A stretch of DNA of 64,000 bases from Methylophaga muralis (GTDB lineage Bacteria; Pseudomonadota; Gammaproteobacteria; Nitrosococcales; Methylophagaceae): assembly GCF_001720165.1 (NCBI RefSeq), contig NZ_MCRI01000004.1:1-64000 (forward strand), in the 5' to 3' direction. Numbering within the stretch: position 1 is the first letter of the stretch; each line of letters starts with the position of its first letter. The position numbers were made by a program, and so were the translations under genes. The notes below the pieces were generated by a model. That model was not told the origin of the DNA. It saw only the letters and a program-made list of their open reading frames with translations, and ran no database searches. This document shows positions 18,087 through 26,788 of this stretch, piece after piece.

Positions 18087-20078
18087 TCAGAACTTATACG
18101 CCACTGAAACACTGGCATTGATGCCATCGCCAGGTGAATAAATCACACCATCCACGCCGCCATTATCGTAGACATATTCGTAGTATTCATTGAACAGGTT
18201 ATTCACCTGGAAATTGATATTGCCCCAGCTTGTTGCATAATCCATGCTGGCATTGACCAGATTGTATTTACCGAACTTGCCACCGCTATTGGCTTCATTA
18301 ATATAAGACGAGCCCTGAGCATCGTAATGTAGACGTCCTGTCAGTACCGGGGTAAACAAGTAACTCACACCTGTTGAAGCGGTGTAGGATGGAATACTGC
18401 GTAATTCATTGCCGCGCTCGGCACCAGGACTTTGAATTTCTGATTCTACTGTGCTGAAATTACCCCAAACAGTGAGTTTTTCAGTTGCCATCCAACTCAT
18501 GCCAAAATCTGTCCCATGCCGCATGGTTTTACCGACATTTTGAGCGAGGCCATCGACCAAAACAAACTCATCTTTGGCTTTCTGTTCCCAATACGAAACG
18601 CGTAATTCAACGCTGTTGATAGGTGCCCATTTGACACCCAGCTCCCAACCATCATTCACCGAGACATCTCGAGCAGAACGGTCGCCATCTGTATAGGCAC
18701 TACTGCTAACCGGGTGCTGAAAACTGCGACCGGCATTAGCAAATAAAGTCACTTGATCAGTCGGGTAGAGGAACAGATTGAATTTAGGTTGAACTATGGT
18801 TCCGTAGTTATAACTATCGCGATCGCTGATTACTTCACCCGACGCATTCCGCTGTTTAAAATCTCCATCAATGCGATCAGCCCTAATCGCTGCATTCCAG
18901 GCAATAAATTCATTAGGTGCATGAGACACCTGTAGATAAGTGCCTGTGCTGACGAAATCATAATCAAAGTCGCGTGATACATTACTGGTATCACGTTGCC
19001 GCATATTGTCGATGGTGCCAAAACGTTGCTCCAGCACATCCTGGCGCTCGATATCAAATCCCCAGTTCAACGCCCACTGCTCATTAATATCCCATGAAAG
19101 CGTGGAAATAAATCCGTAATGATCCTGCTCGTCATAACGGTTCTGTAATGAGCCAGCCTCACTAAAACGCACCCAACGCTCACGTTCGTAATAGTTGTAA
19201 TAGGCTTTGGCTGACCAGGTCAAATCATCAGCCAATGCGGTATCAAAATGCAGACTGTAGGATTGGGTTTCCTTATCACCACCATCCTGCCGGGCATAGG
19301 CTGCTGAACGGGTCGGATGTTTACGCGCTTCTACACGGGTTAAATAACCGGGCGCATCAGCATCATACTCAGCGAGGCGAGCAATAAAACCAATTGAGGT
19401 ATCGTCTGATAAATCATAAAACCAGCGTCCACCGACACTGTATTTATCAATATCGTAATTATCGCGGTAACCTTCCGATTCACGATATCCGGCAAAATAA
19501 CTGTGCTGCAGGTTACGGGTCTGTTCGCCCCAATAGCCCTGAATCTCACGCGCGTTATAACTGCCAAGAGTGACTTCAACTTCACGGGCAATATCCGAGC
19601 GTGTGGCAATATTGTAATTACCGGCAACATTAAAAGTGCCATAACGCGGGTCACTGTTGCCTTTATAGACCTGAATAGTATCGATATTGGCTGGAAACAA
19701 TTGATCCATCTCGCTATAGCCGTTATGTAGATTGGATGGAATGCCATCAATCAACAGCTTGGCGTGGGGAGTACTTCCCTCGGCTGCAAAGCCACGAATA
19801 CCAATATCCGTATTAATAATGCCCTGGTTGTAACGAGCAAAATAAACACCGGGAATTTTAGTAAACAGCTCCATGGTGTTATTCACATGACTGATGGATA
19901 ACTCTTCTCGCGAGATAATATCCTGTGAACCGGCCAGGTTCTCATCGGCATAATCCGGACGAGTACCCAGTACCACTAAGGGATCAATACGGGCGGCGGG
20001 TTCATTATCGGTCTCAGCAAATACCACAGATAATGGTAGAGCAGAAACAATCAGGCTGCTGATAAGTGTTTTTTTCAC
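18087..20078 (-). CDS. TonB-dependent outer-membrane receptor, probable zinc uptake
   Basis: 663 aa. Signal peptide 1-21, a plug domain at about residues 45-160 and a 22-strand barrel to the C terminus, ending in aromatic Phe (AYKF) as outer-membrane proteins do. Its start is GTG with AGGA eight bases upstream. TonB receptors import scarce metals, chelates or vitamins across the outer membrane using proton-motive energy. Location in an operon headed by a Zur-box-like site and beside Zur and CobW genes suggests zinc or a zinc chelate, as for ZnuD-type receptors. The substrate is inferred from context; the loops shown do not contain a striking His cluster. Confidence 0.87.
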   Translation of the reverse strand: MKKTLISSLIVSALPLSVVFAETDNEPAARIDPLVVLGTRPDYADENLAGSQDIISREELSISHVNNTMELFTKIPGVYFARYNQGIINTDIGIRGFAAEGSTPHAKLLIDGIPSNLHNGYSEMDQLFPANIDTIQVYKGNSDPRYGTFNVAGNYNIATRSDIAREVEVTLGSYNAREIQGYWGEQTRNLQHSYFAGYRESEGYRDNYDIDKYSVGGRWFYDLSDDTSIGFIARLAEYDADAPGYLTRVEARKHPTRSAAYARQDGGDKETQSYSLHFDTALADDLTWSAKAYYNYYERERWVRFSEAGSLQNRYDEQDHYGFISTLSWDINEQWALNWGFDIERQDVLEQRFGTIDNMRQRDTSNVSRDFDYDFVSTGTYLQVSHAPNEFIAWNAAIRADRIDGDFKQRNASGEVISDRDSYNYGTIVQPKFNLFLYPTDQVTLFANAGRSFQHPVSSSAYTDGDRSARDVSVNDGWELGVKWAPINSVELRVSYWEQKAKDEFVLVDGLAQNVGKTMRHGTDFGMSWMATEKLTVWGNFSTVESEIQSPGAERGNELRSIPSYTASTGVSYLFTPVLTGRLHYDAQGSSYINEANSGGKFGKYNLVNASMDYATSWGNINFQVNNLFNEYYEYVYDNGGVDGVIYSPGDGINASVSVAYKF

Positions 20079-20096
20079 GGTTTATTCCTTTAATAT

Positions 20097-20798
20097 TTAT
20101 GCAGCAAACTGGTCAAAGTAGCGTTGCGTTAGCTGGTCGAGTGTTAATGATTGCGTGGTGATTAAATCAGTCAGATGACCTTGTTTCATGATGCCAATAC
20201 GGTCAGCCAATTGATGGGCACATAACAAATCATGTGTAACAATCAACACCGCTGCTCCACGTTCTTTGATGGTATTAACCACCTGTATAAAGTCTTGTGT
20301 GGCGACAGGATCAAGACCAGATGTCGGCTCATCCATCAAAATCAAACGAGCATGTTTTAACAACGCAAACGCAATGGCTACTTTCTGGCGCATGCCCTTG
20401 GAATATTCTGCGAGATGCTTGGTAAAGTCAGCCTGTTTAAGCCCGGCACTGCTTAAAGCCTCGTGGATTTGCTGGTCAGTTAATTTCATTTTGGCCAGCA
20501 CTGCCAGATAGTGAATGTTTTCAATGGCATCAAAACGCGGATAAAGATTGACGTTTTCTGGCACATACATGATTTTCTGTCGGCATAAGGAAGCCTGCTT
20601 ATAGAGGTCATCGCCATCCAGCGTGGCGCTACCACTGCTTGGTGCAGTAAAGCCCAGTAGCATGTTCAACGTTGTCGTTTTCCCCGCCCCATTAGCACCC
20701 AATAAACACAAAACCTCACCGGAAGCGATTTTGAAGTTGAGATGATCAACGGCTATTCGATTGCCGAAGGTTTTCGTTAACTGGTTCACTTCCAGCAT
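20097..20798 (-). CDS. ABC transporter ATPase of the ABC-2 system
   Basis: 233 aa with Walker A GANGAGKTT (residues 34-42), signature YSKGM (132-136), Walker B LILMDEP (152-158) and a later switch His in VTHD. It resembles NosF/CcmA-like ATPases that pair with ABC-2 permeases, so it likely energises the two DUF3526-type permeases downstream. The ATG follows AGGAG. It is the first gene of a six-gene unit running to the FhcA-like gene and has a Zur-box-like operator 60-74 bp upstream. Confidence 0.88.
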   Translation of the reverse strand: MLEVNQLTKTFGNRIAVDHLNFKIASGEVLCLLGANGAGKTTTLNMLLGFTAPSSGSATLDGDDLYKQASLCRQKIMYVPENVNLYPRFDAIENIHYLAVLAKMKLTDQQIHEALSSAGLKQADFTKHLAEYSKGMRQKVAIAFALLKHARLILMDEPTSGLDPVATQDFIQVVNTIKERGAAVLIVTHDLLCAHQLADRIGIMKQGHLTDLITTQSLTLDQLTQRYFDQFAA

Positions 20799-20856
20799 GA
20801 TTTCTCCTGAGACTTAGATTAGGCAAATTACGACAAAAAAACGGCTATTATTAAAT

Positions 20857-20884
20857 ACGATATATCACATCATAATTTGTTCAA
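20857..20884 (-). promoter_or_regulatory. Probable promoter with Zur-box-like site for the ABC-TonB-CobW-FhcA-like operon
   Basis: On the minus strand a TTGAAC -35 (20879-20884) and TATCGT -10 (20857-20862) are 16 bp apart. The palindrome TGATGTGATATATCG (20858-20872) covers the -10 and spacer. It shares ATGAT-x-TGATATATC-x-T with the site before the merC-like gene, so both may bind the same regulator. Match to the classic Zur core is weaker than for the other two sites. Confidence 0.5.
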
Positions 20885-20916
20885 AAATACGTTTATTTAC
20901 GTATGAAAATATTTAT

Positions 20917-21381
20917 TTAATGTTGCTTTTGGCAACTTTCACAAACCCCATGTAATTCAAGCTGTGGGCTGTTAAGTTGGAAATGATTATTTTCAATACT
21001 TTCTTCGAGAGCATGGATTAATTGTTTATCCACGCCAATTTCCCGCACCTGCTGACATTTATCACAAATCAGAAACTGTGGGGTCTGATGTGAATGTGAA
21101 CAGGCAATATGAGCACAGGCAATAAATTTATTATTAGAGGCCAGTTTGTGCACCAGACTGTTCTGCATCAGAAAATCCAGCATGCGATACACCGACATAA
21201 CCGGAATATTTTCATCAGTTTGTTGGCGATACAAATCTGCAATTTCGTAGGCTGAGCGAGGTGCTTCGGCCTTTAACAACACCTCAAGAATATGTTTGCG
21301 TTTACTGGTTAAACGCGCACCATGCTCAACACAACTGCGCTCAGCTTGTTGCAATACGTTATCTACATCAAATGTCGCCAT
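20917..21381 (-). CDS. zur: Fur-family regulator, probable Zur
   Basis: 154-aa metalloregulator. The winged helix occupies about residues 1-85. The C-terminal half carries HIACSHSHQ (about 91-99) and two CxxC pairs, C106/C109 and C147/C150, which form the structural zinc site of Fur proteins. Zur subfamily members lack the HHHDH sensing motif of Fur, as here. It is the last gene of a zinc-starvation operon (start codon overlapping the previous stop as TAATG), so it probably autoregulates. It is the obvious candidate to bind the three palindromes in this locus. Zur rather than Fur is deduced from context and motif. Confidence 0.88.
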   Translation of the reverse strand: MATFDVDNVLQQAERSCVEHGARLTSKRKHILEVLLKAEAPRSAYEIADLYRQQTDENIPVMSVYRMLDFLMQNSLVHKLASNNKFIACAHIACSHSHQTPQFLICDKCQQVREIGVDKQLIHALEESIENNHFQLNSPQLELHGVCESCQKQH

Positions 21382-21956
21382 TAGTTGATCCGGATAGTGG
21401 TGCGTTGCGGGTTAAGTTCTAATTGTTGCTGTCCAGTAGGCAATACCATTTGCACTTGTAGTGTCTCCAAACGGTTGTACAAATCAAACAAATTGATTTT
21501 TAATCCGGTGATTTTATCGGGTTGTTCACAACGAAGAAAATAACTGACATCAACATCTGCATGTCCTGCCTCGTCCTGATTGGCGAAAGGATCTTCGATT
21601 TCTATTGATTCGGCTTGGCAAGTGGTACCTTCAACTGTCAGTAAGCTATCCTTACGCTCAAGCTGTTGCAACATATCTTGATAAATAGCCTTTTGCTGCT
21701 CGGTTTCTGGCTCATGTTCAAAGCCTAAGAAATTCATTAACGGTGATTGCAAATGCAACATCAATTCCTGATCATCCATCACCAAATCCAAGGTTGCCAT
21801 GCCATGAACATGTGCTCCATGGTGACGATGACCTTCATGTTCGTGATGCTCGTGATGTTCGTGATGCTTATGATCATGAGTCTCTTCATGGGCATAGGTT
21901 AGGGACATAAATCCAAAGCCACAAACCGCAGAAAATAAATAAGGTGCTACTCGCAT
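21381..21956 (-). CDS. His-rich periplasmic zinc-binding protein, DUF2796 (ZrgA-like)
   Basis: 191 aa from the ATG at 21956, chosen over an upstream in-frame ATG because GGGAG lies at proper distance and a signal peptide (residues 1-22) then starts at once. The mature N terminus has 15 His within residues 23-51, an evident metal sponge. The DUF2796 domain follows, with AHVHGMATLDLV as its entry motif. Homologues such as ZrgA of Vibrio cholerae bind zinc in the periplasm and work with an ATPase-FtsX pair, which here sits in another unit at 10052-11975. Its stop overlaps the zur start. Confidence 0.87.
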   Translation of the reverse strand: MRVAPYLFSAVCGFGFMSLTYAHEETHDHKHHEHHEHHEHEGHRHHGAHVHGMATLDLVMDDQELMLHLQSPLMNFLGFEHEPETEQQKAIYQDMLQQLERKDSLLTVEGTTCQAESIEIEDPFANQDEAGHADVDVSYFLRCEQPDKITGLKINLFDLYNRLETLQVQMVLPTGQQQLELNPQRTTIRIN

Positions 21957-21972
21957 TTTCAACCGCTCCCAA

Positions 21973-22635
21973 TCACTCAGCAAAATCCAAAGTTAACAAT
22001 AATCTTTTCTCAGTTTTATGAATATGTGGCGAACGATGCACAATGCCGCTCACCTGACTATCCATCCAACCATCGCCTTTCAACAATGCTACTTCACCCT
22101 GTTGCAGTTGTTGAATGGCATTTTGATGCCGGTATATTCCCGATAAATGGTCCGGTAGTCCTTTTGCACCGGCACCAAGCTTTGAACGATCCACATCTTC
22201 TTCTTTCAACCACTCACTGCCTTGACCATGATAAGTCGTTACCATTCGGCATATTAAAAGGTCAGTATGAAATCTGGGACACATCGTCTCGTGTATCAGA
22301 CTCAGCCGCAAGCCAACGGTTGTTAACTCAAACAAATCTGCATACATTTCTGCCAATTGTCTAACGTCATCAACAAACAAACCACGTCGTGGATCTTCAG
22401 GTAATAACCCGGATAACCACTCTCCAACCTCGGCAGGAGCAATAACTGTGCGCAATTGTAACGCATTGAGACCCTGAGTTAATGCGTCAATGTAATTCTG
22501 CAATTCTGTCTGCAATTGTCGCTGCCAAACCACCAGGTTGATATGCGGCTCGTAAATTGCGGTCATTACTAATGGTGAAACATCCTGTCGCAGATGCTCC
22601 TCAGTTACAGATTGACTTGCTAATGCGATACTCAT
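21973..22635 (-). CDS. DUF1826 protein of the zinc-starvation operon
   Basis: About 220 aa. The frame is open farther upstream, into the CobW gene, but a start at 22635 just after the CobW stop (TGATATG) is most likely; M22 of the longer frame (22647) is the alternative. Several His and Cys residues (for example HETMCPRFHTD and VHRSPHIH) suggest metal binding. DUF1826 genes repeatedly occur beside Zur-regulated CobW and DksA2 genes, as here, but the molecular function is unknown. Translation may be coupled, since no clear ribosome site is seen. Confidence 0.75.
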   Translation of the reverse strand: MSIALASQSVTEEHLRQDVSPLVMTAIYEPHINLVVWQRQLQTELQNYIDALTQGLNALQLRTVIAPAEVGEWLSGLLPEDPRRGLFVDDVRQLAEMYADLFELTTVGLRLSLIHETMCPRFHTDLLICRMVTTYHGQGSEWLKEEDVDRSKLGAGAKGLPDHLSGIYRHQNAIQQLQQGEVALLKGDGWMDSQVSGIVHRSPHIHKTEKRLLLTLDFAE

Positions 22636-22636
22636 A

Positions 22637-23848
22637 TCAAGCTGCATCCCATGCAGGGAAAGGATCCGGCAGTGTTTCCCAAAGCTGCTTGCCGGCCAGT
22701 AACTCATCATCGTTTAGCAAACAGCCATCAAGTTGAGCAGTCACAGCTTGTGGATTTAAATTCTGACCGATAAACACTAACTCCTGACGCATATCACCAA
22801 AGGGCTCCTGCCAATTTTCTTTGATGGTTTGTAAACTTTCGGCATCCTGAGGCCAGCGATTTTCGGGTATGGCTTTCCAGAACATTCCGGCAAAACCATA
22901 ACGAGCAATACCGCCAGCTTGATTCCACTGACCGGCAAATTGTGGACGACTGGCCAACCAGAAGTAGCCTTTGGATCTGATCAACTTGCCACACGGCCAA
23001 TCCTGGTGCAGAAATTCGAAGAATTTCTGTGGATGAAAAGGTCGTCTGGCAACATAGGTAAAACTATTGATGCCATACTCTTCAGTCTCTGGAATATGTT
23101 CACCACGCATTTCTTTTAGCCAACCGGCCGCTTGCTCGGCTTTTTCAAAACTGAATTTCTGTGTTCCCAACACCTTGCCTAATGGAACCTGTCCATTTTC
23201 TATTAGAATCAATTCAGCTTCGGTGTTAAGGCTTTTCAAAATTCCGGTGAGTTCGGTTAACTGCTCGGCAGTACATAAATCGGTTTTGCTGATTAAAATC
23301 ACATCACAAAACTCAACTTGATCCACCAGCAAATCGGCTACGCTACGTTCATCTTCTTCACCTAAACTTTCACCCGTCTCCTGCAGATTTTTGGCCTCAT
23401 TAAAATCCCGCAGAAAGTTCACTGCATCCACTACTGTAATCATGGTGTCCAGACGGGCAATTTGGGACAAACTTTCGCCATCTTCATCAGCAAAAGTAAA
23501 AGTCTCCGCTATCGGAAGTGGTTCCGAAATGCCAGTTGATTCAATTACCAGGTAATCAAAACGTTTTTCTGCAGCAAGCTGACGCACTTCAATCAAGAGA
23601 TCTTCACGCAATGTGCAGCATATACAGCCATTGCTCATTTCCACCAGCTTTTCTTCGGCACGATTCAGTTGCACGTCCTGCTGAATTTGTTGAGCATCGA
23701 TATTGATTTCACTCATATCGTTAACGATAACTGCGACTTTTAGTCCTTCGCGGTTATTCAGAATATGATTGAGTACCGTGGTTTTACCTGCCCCCAGAAA
23801 ACCGGACAATACCGTGACCGGCAAACGTTTATCGAGATTTGTGTTCAT
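22637..23848 (-). CDS. CobW/COG0523 GTPase, ZigA/YeiR-like
   Basis: 403 aa, full length with both the G domain and the CobW C-terminal domain. Walker A is GFLGAGKTT (16-24) and the metal motif is C75-I-C77-C78 ([11 protein letters not shown]). The C-terminal domain starts near residue 260 with the [10 protein letters not shown] pattern. This type is induced by zinc starvation in many proteobacteria and supplies zinc to essential enzymes. The gene overlaps the DksA2-like gene by 20 bp and is followed by DUF1826, a common neighbour. It is longer than the other CobW in the window and probably serves a different client. Confidence 0.9.
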   Translation of the reverse strand: MNTNLDKRLPVTVLSGFLGAGKTTVLNHILNNREGLKVAVIVNDMSEINIDAQQIQQDVQLNRAEEKLVEMSNGCICCTLREDLLIEVRQLAAEKRFDYLVIESTGISEPLPIAETFTFADEDGESLSQIARLDTMITVVDAVNFLRDFNEAKNLQETGESLGEEDERSVADLLVDQVEFCDVILISKTDLCTAEQLTELTGILKSLNTEAELILIENGQVPLGKVLGTQKFSFEKAEQAAGWLKEMRGEHIPETEEYGINSFTYVARRPFHPQKFFEFLHQDWPCGKLIRSKGYFWLASRPQFAGQWNQAGGIARYGFAGMFWKAIPENRWPQDAESLQTIKENWQEPFGDMRQELVFIGQNLNPQAVTAQLDGCLLNDDELLAGKQLWETLPDPFPAWDAA

Positions 23849-24239
23849 AAACCCCTTCTTTTTGTTCGTTAATTGTTTTGACGTCAGTGCAATATTCAGC
23901 AGTCGGTCTTATCAGTAACCTAGCGATGCCAATTGGCTCTCCGGTTTGCAAACAATAACCATACTCACCACTACGAATCCGTTGGCGGGCAGCATCAATT
24001 TTTGGAATCAGCTGGCGTTTTCGATCAGCAATTCGCAGAGCAATTTGTGATTCTTCTTCCTGTTGCGCCCTATCCAGAACATCACTGACCTGACTATTAC
24101 CTAACATTTGGTTTTTGATAGCGGTGATTTCATCCAGGGTTTCGGTTCGTAGTTGTTGTAAACGTTGATCAAAAAATGCCAGTTGTTCAGCATTCATATA
24201 TTCCGCTTCGGGAGCGGCTAATAAAGCCTCTTCATCCAT
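23829..24239 (-). CDS. DksA2-like zinc-independent transcription factor
   Basis: 136-aa DksA/TraR-family protein that would bind the RNA polymerase secondary channel with ppGpp. The coiled-coil tip has the needed DxxDxA (D53, D56). The C-terminal globular domain reads [11 protein letters not shown] and later AEYCTDVK. Of the four zinc-finger cysteines only C96 and C117 remain, with Thr99 and Val120 at the other two positions. This two-Cys pattern marks DksA2-type proteins that keep working when zinc is scarce. It sits second in the zinc-starvation operon and overlaps both neighbours. Confidence 0.9.
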   Translation of the reverse strand: MDEEALLAAPEAEYMNAEQLAFFDQRLQQLRTETLDEITAIKNQMLGNSQVSDVLDRAQQEEESQIALRIADRKRQLIPKIDAARQRIRSGEYGYCLQTGEPIGIARLLIRPTAEYCTDVKTINEQKEGVYEHKSR

Positions 24240-24612
24240 TAACCTGTCCTCTTTGGGCTGGCAGCAACTGCAGCGCTAAATTGCGATTCCATAGATGCGC
24301 TGTAATCAGCAATATGCCGCCGCTAATGGTTATCCAGGTTTCCAATGATTCGGGTCCGACTAACGCTGACACCATGGTTGATATGCCAAGGATTCCCAAT
24401 AACATTGGCCAATGATTTTTATGTTGCCTGTAAGAGCTGGGTAAACTTAATAACGCCAACAAAACCACGGGGACCAACATCAATTTGTGCACCCATTCGG
24501 AGCTTAACCATTCTCCTAATAACCCTGCGGCACTAAATCCGATGACTATAGGAGTAAGCAAACAATGAAGCATACAAGCTCCGGAACACGCGACCGCCAA
24601 ATTATCTTTCAT
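24232..24612 (-). CDS. MerC-domain membrane protein
   Basis: About 126 aa with four predicted TM helices and cysteines at 9, 13 and 17 in or near the first helix (AVACSGACMLHC). This fits MerC, an inner-membrane metal transporter family first known from mercury resistance. An upstream ATG at 24642 lies inside the operator palindrome and is rejected; the ATG at 24612 is the start. As first gene of the zinc operon, with no other mer genes present, it more likely handles zinc than mercury. That is an inference. Confidence 0.78.
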   Translation of the reverse strand: MKDNLAVACSGACMLHCLLTPIVIGFSAAGLLGEWLSSEWVHKLMLVPVVLLALLSLPSSYRQHKNHWPMLLGILGISTMVSALVGPESLETWITISGGILLITAHLWNRNLALQLLPAQRGQVNG

Positions 24613-24631
24613 CACTGAACTCGTTAAATAA

Positions 24632-24671
24632 TGATATATCATATCATTTCAACCTTAAAGAGTGATGTCAA
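24632..24671 (-). promoter_or_regulatory. Promoter with overlapping Zur-box-like operator of the merC-dksA2-cobW-zur operon
   Basis: Minus-strand -35 is TTGACA (24666-24671), -10 is AATGAT (24643-24648), spacer 17. The palindrome TGATATGATATATCA (24632-24646) overlaps the -10, so a bound repressor would block RNA polymerase. It matches 12 of 14 fixed positions of the TGTTATA-N-TATAACA core. The first start codon is 20 bp downstream. Confidence 0.68.
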
Positions 24672-24691
24672 GAAGTTATTAGAAAGTCTGT

Positions 24692-26788
24692 TTAGTCGGT
24701 CATTCGTTTGATTAAGGAATTCAATTCCGCGAGCACCGATTCGAAGGTATTTACTTGAGCCTGATAGCCTGCCCGGCTGGCATGAACGTCACCTGCCAGG
24801 TAGCTAGCGAGCAAATCATTTCCAGATTGAAATATGTAATGATGGTATTGAGTAATTTTAGCAATGGTTTCGTTATCAAAATAATGATGATAACTCGCTT
24901 TTTCCAACCAGATCCCACAATGTGAATCTGCTATTTGAGTAATTGGCCACTCAGTTTTGATCTCAGGTTCAGCAAACAGGCTTTCCTGAAGTTGATGCAT
25001 CCAATGCTTCAAATAAAAATAAAATAAACTTAATCGCGCTTGTTTATGATTTTTTAATAAGTCAGATTGGGCACACCATTGAGTGAATGGCTCATAGTTC
25101 GCTAAAAAGTTCTTAATTTGTTCACCCGGTAAAGGTTTAGCCAAGGCATAACCCTGGGCCTGATTACAGCCCATCGCTAATAACACCTCACCGTGAGCAA
25201 TGGATTCAACGCCTTCGGCAATTACCTGAATATTAAATGATTGTGCCAGGGCAATTACGCCCTCCACTATTTTGCAGTCTTCCGGCTCGGTCAACATTCG
25301 TCTAACGAAGGTTTGATCGACTTTTACCACATCAACAGGTAAAACCCGGATATGCGTTAGTGATGAATAACCGGTACCAAAATCATCCAATGCTGTAGTG
25401 ATACCAAATTCTGACTTACAAAATTCAACGACATTACTGATAAGGCTCAGATCACTTAAGCGATTACTTTCCAGAATTTCTATCTGAAAGCGACGGGTAT
25501 CCAAATCAGGGTAACGTTTAATCTGCTGTTGCAGCCAATCAATGAAATCACTGGTCGATAAATGGTAGGCAGTGAGATTAATGCTTAACTGATAGTTATG
25601 ACCTGCCTGCTGCCATTCAGCGAGTTGTTTTAAAGCCCGACAGATAACCCATTGCCCCAGACTGACTTCCAGTTCGGTGTCATATACCTGATCAATAAAT
25701 TTATCGGGCATCAGCAGCCCTTTTTGTGGGTGTTGCCAGCGAATTAATGCTTCAAAACCGAAAATATTGCCGGTACTCAGGGTGACTTTGGGTTGGAAAA
25801 ACAACACAAACTGGTCTTCGTTAATGGCCGTGGCAATTTCACGTAATTGCTGATTACGTTCGGTTATTTGTACTTCTTCGCCTGGATCATAGGCTATAAC
25901 CGTTGATTTACCATCCAGTTTGGCTTTATACATACTTTGATCAGCATGGCGGATTAAGGTGTCGAGACTGCCACTATCTTCTGGATAAAGTGTATAACCA
26001 ACCGATGCCGTCACCATCATCGGTACGTCGTTAAAAACAAATGGATGGCCAATTGCTGTCAGTACTTTCTGAATAATCTCGGTGGCAGCAGCATGATTTT
26101 TCATGCCCCCAATAATTAGCACAAACTCATCACCGCCATAACGCACAATACTGTCCGTTTCCGACAATACACTTCTGACACGTGCCGGAACCTGATCCAA
26201 AAGATTATCTGCAGCAGCCTTACCATGAATGTCATTAATAGTTTTAAATTCATCCAGATCCATAAATGCCACAACCAGTTTTTCATTCTGATTATCGGCA
26301 ATCATGCTCATACGCCGAAATTCATTTTCTAGCCGGTTTTTATTAAGAATCTGATGAGAATTACGGTTCAGAACCAGGTCGGAAAGGATGGCACGATATT
26401 TCCTATCGGCAGTAATATCGCTGAGATGTCCCAGGTAAAACACCTTTCCAAGCGCATTTACCCGTTTCACACTTAAACGGGCCACATAATGTGAACCATC
26501 CTTACGTTTGTTTGAAACTTCGCCATGCCAGAAACCGTTACGTTGCAAAGATTGCCATACGGTCTGATTTAAAATTTTATTTTGGCTTTCAGCGCTAAGT
26601 ATTTGGGGATCGCTGCCGATAAGATCAGAACGTGAATACCCGGTAATTTGTTGTATCGCATCATTGATATCAACAATTTTATGGTGTTCGTCCGTGATGA
26701 CAATACCTTCGTGTGCGAACTTGAAAGCATTTTCTAATAATGTGTTTCTCACACTACGTGCCTTGTCCTTAACGTTGATCTTTAGCAA
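24692..26788 (-). CDS. PAS-GGDEF-EAL protein with CZB-like C-terminal domain
   Basis: 698-aa c-di-GMP turnover enzyme. PAS sensor at about residues 15-130; GGDEF with intact GGDEF at 218-222; EAL with E346-A-L348 and DDFGTGYSSL from 468, so both cyclase and phosphodiesterase sites look intact. The last 115 residues form a separate helical domain with H595, H598, C624-G-I-W627 and H649/H650. This recalls the zinc-sensing CZB domain of DgcZ, but the usual CxxGxW and HxxxH spacings are altered. The start is TTG with GGA upstream. The gene lies just beyond the zinc operon promoter, same strand, so zinc-dependent c-di-GMP control is an attractive inference. Confidence 0.87.
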   Translation of the reverse strand: MLKINVKDKARSVRNTLLENAFKFAHEGIVITDEHHKIVDINDAIQQITGYSRSDLIGSDPQILSAESQNKILNQTVWQSLQRNGFWHGEVSNKRKDGSHYVARLSVKRVNALGKVFYLGHLSDITADRKYRAILSDLVLNRNSHQILNKNRLENEFRRMSMIADNQNEKLVVAFMDLDEFKTINDIHGKAAADNLLDQVPARVRSVLSETDSIVRYGGDEFVLIIGGMKNHAAATEIIQKVLTAIGHPFVFNDVPMMVTASVGYTLYPEDSGSLDTLIRHADQSMYKAKLDGKSTVIAYDPGEEVQITERNQQLREIATAINEDQFVLFFQPKVTLSTGNIFGFEALIRWQHPQKGLLMPDKFIDQVYDTELEVSLGQWVICRALKQLAEWQQAGHNYQLSINLTAYHLSTSDFIDWLQQQIKRYPDLDTRRFQIEILESNRLSDLSLISNVVEFCKSEFGITTALDDFGTGYSSLTHIRVLPVDVVKVDQTFVRRMLTEPEDCKIVEGVIALAQSFNIQVIAEGVESIAHGEVLLAMGCNQAQGYALAKPLPGEQIKNFLANYEPFTQWCAQSDLLKNHKQARLSLFYFYLKHWMHQLQESLFAEPEIKTEWPITQIADSHCGIWLEKASYHHYFDNETIAKITQYHHYIFQSGNDLLASYLAGDVHASRAGYQAQVNTFESVLAELNSLIKRMTD

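Noticed and set aside
20887-20904. Inverted repeat ATACGT-TTATTT-ACGTAT after the zur gene, as terminator or second operator
   Set aside because: Arms are AT-rich and only six bases, without a T run; no evidence for either role.
21957-21983. Upstream ATG at 21983 as start of the DUF2796 protein
   Set aside because: It would put a charged extension before the signal peptide; GGGAG precedes the ATG at 21956.
24613-24642. Upstream ATG at 24642 as start of the MerC-like protein
   Set aside because: It lies inside the operator palindrome and over the -10 region, so it could not be on the mRNA in a useful way; the ATG at 24612 is preferred.
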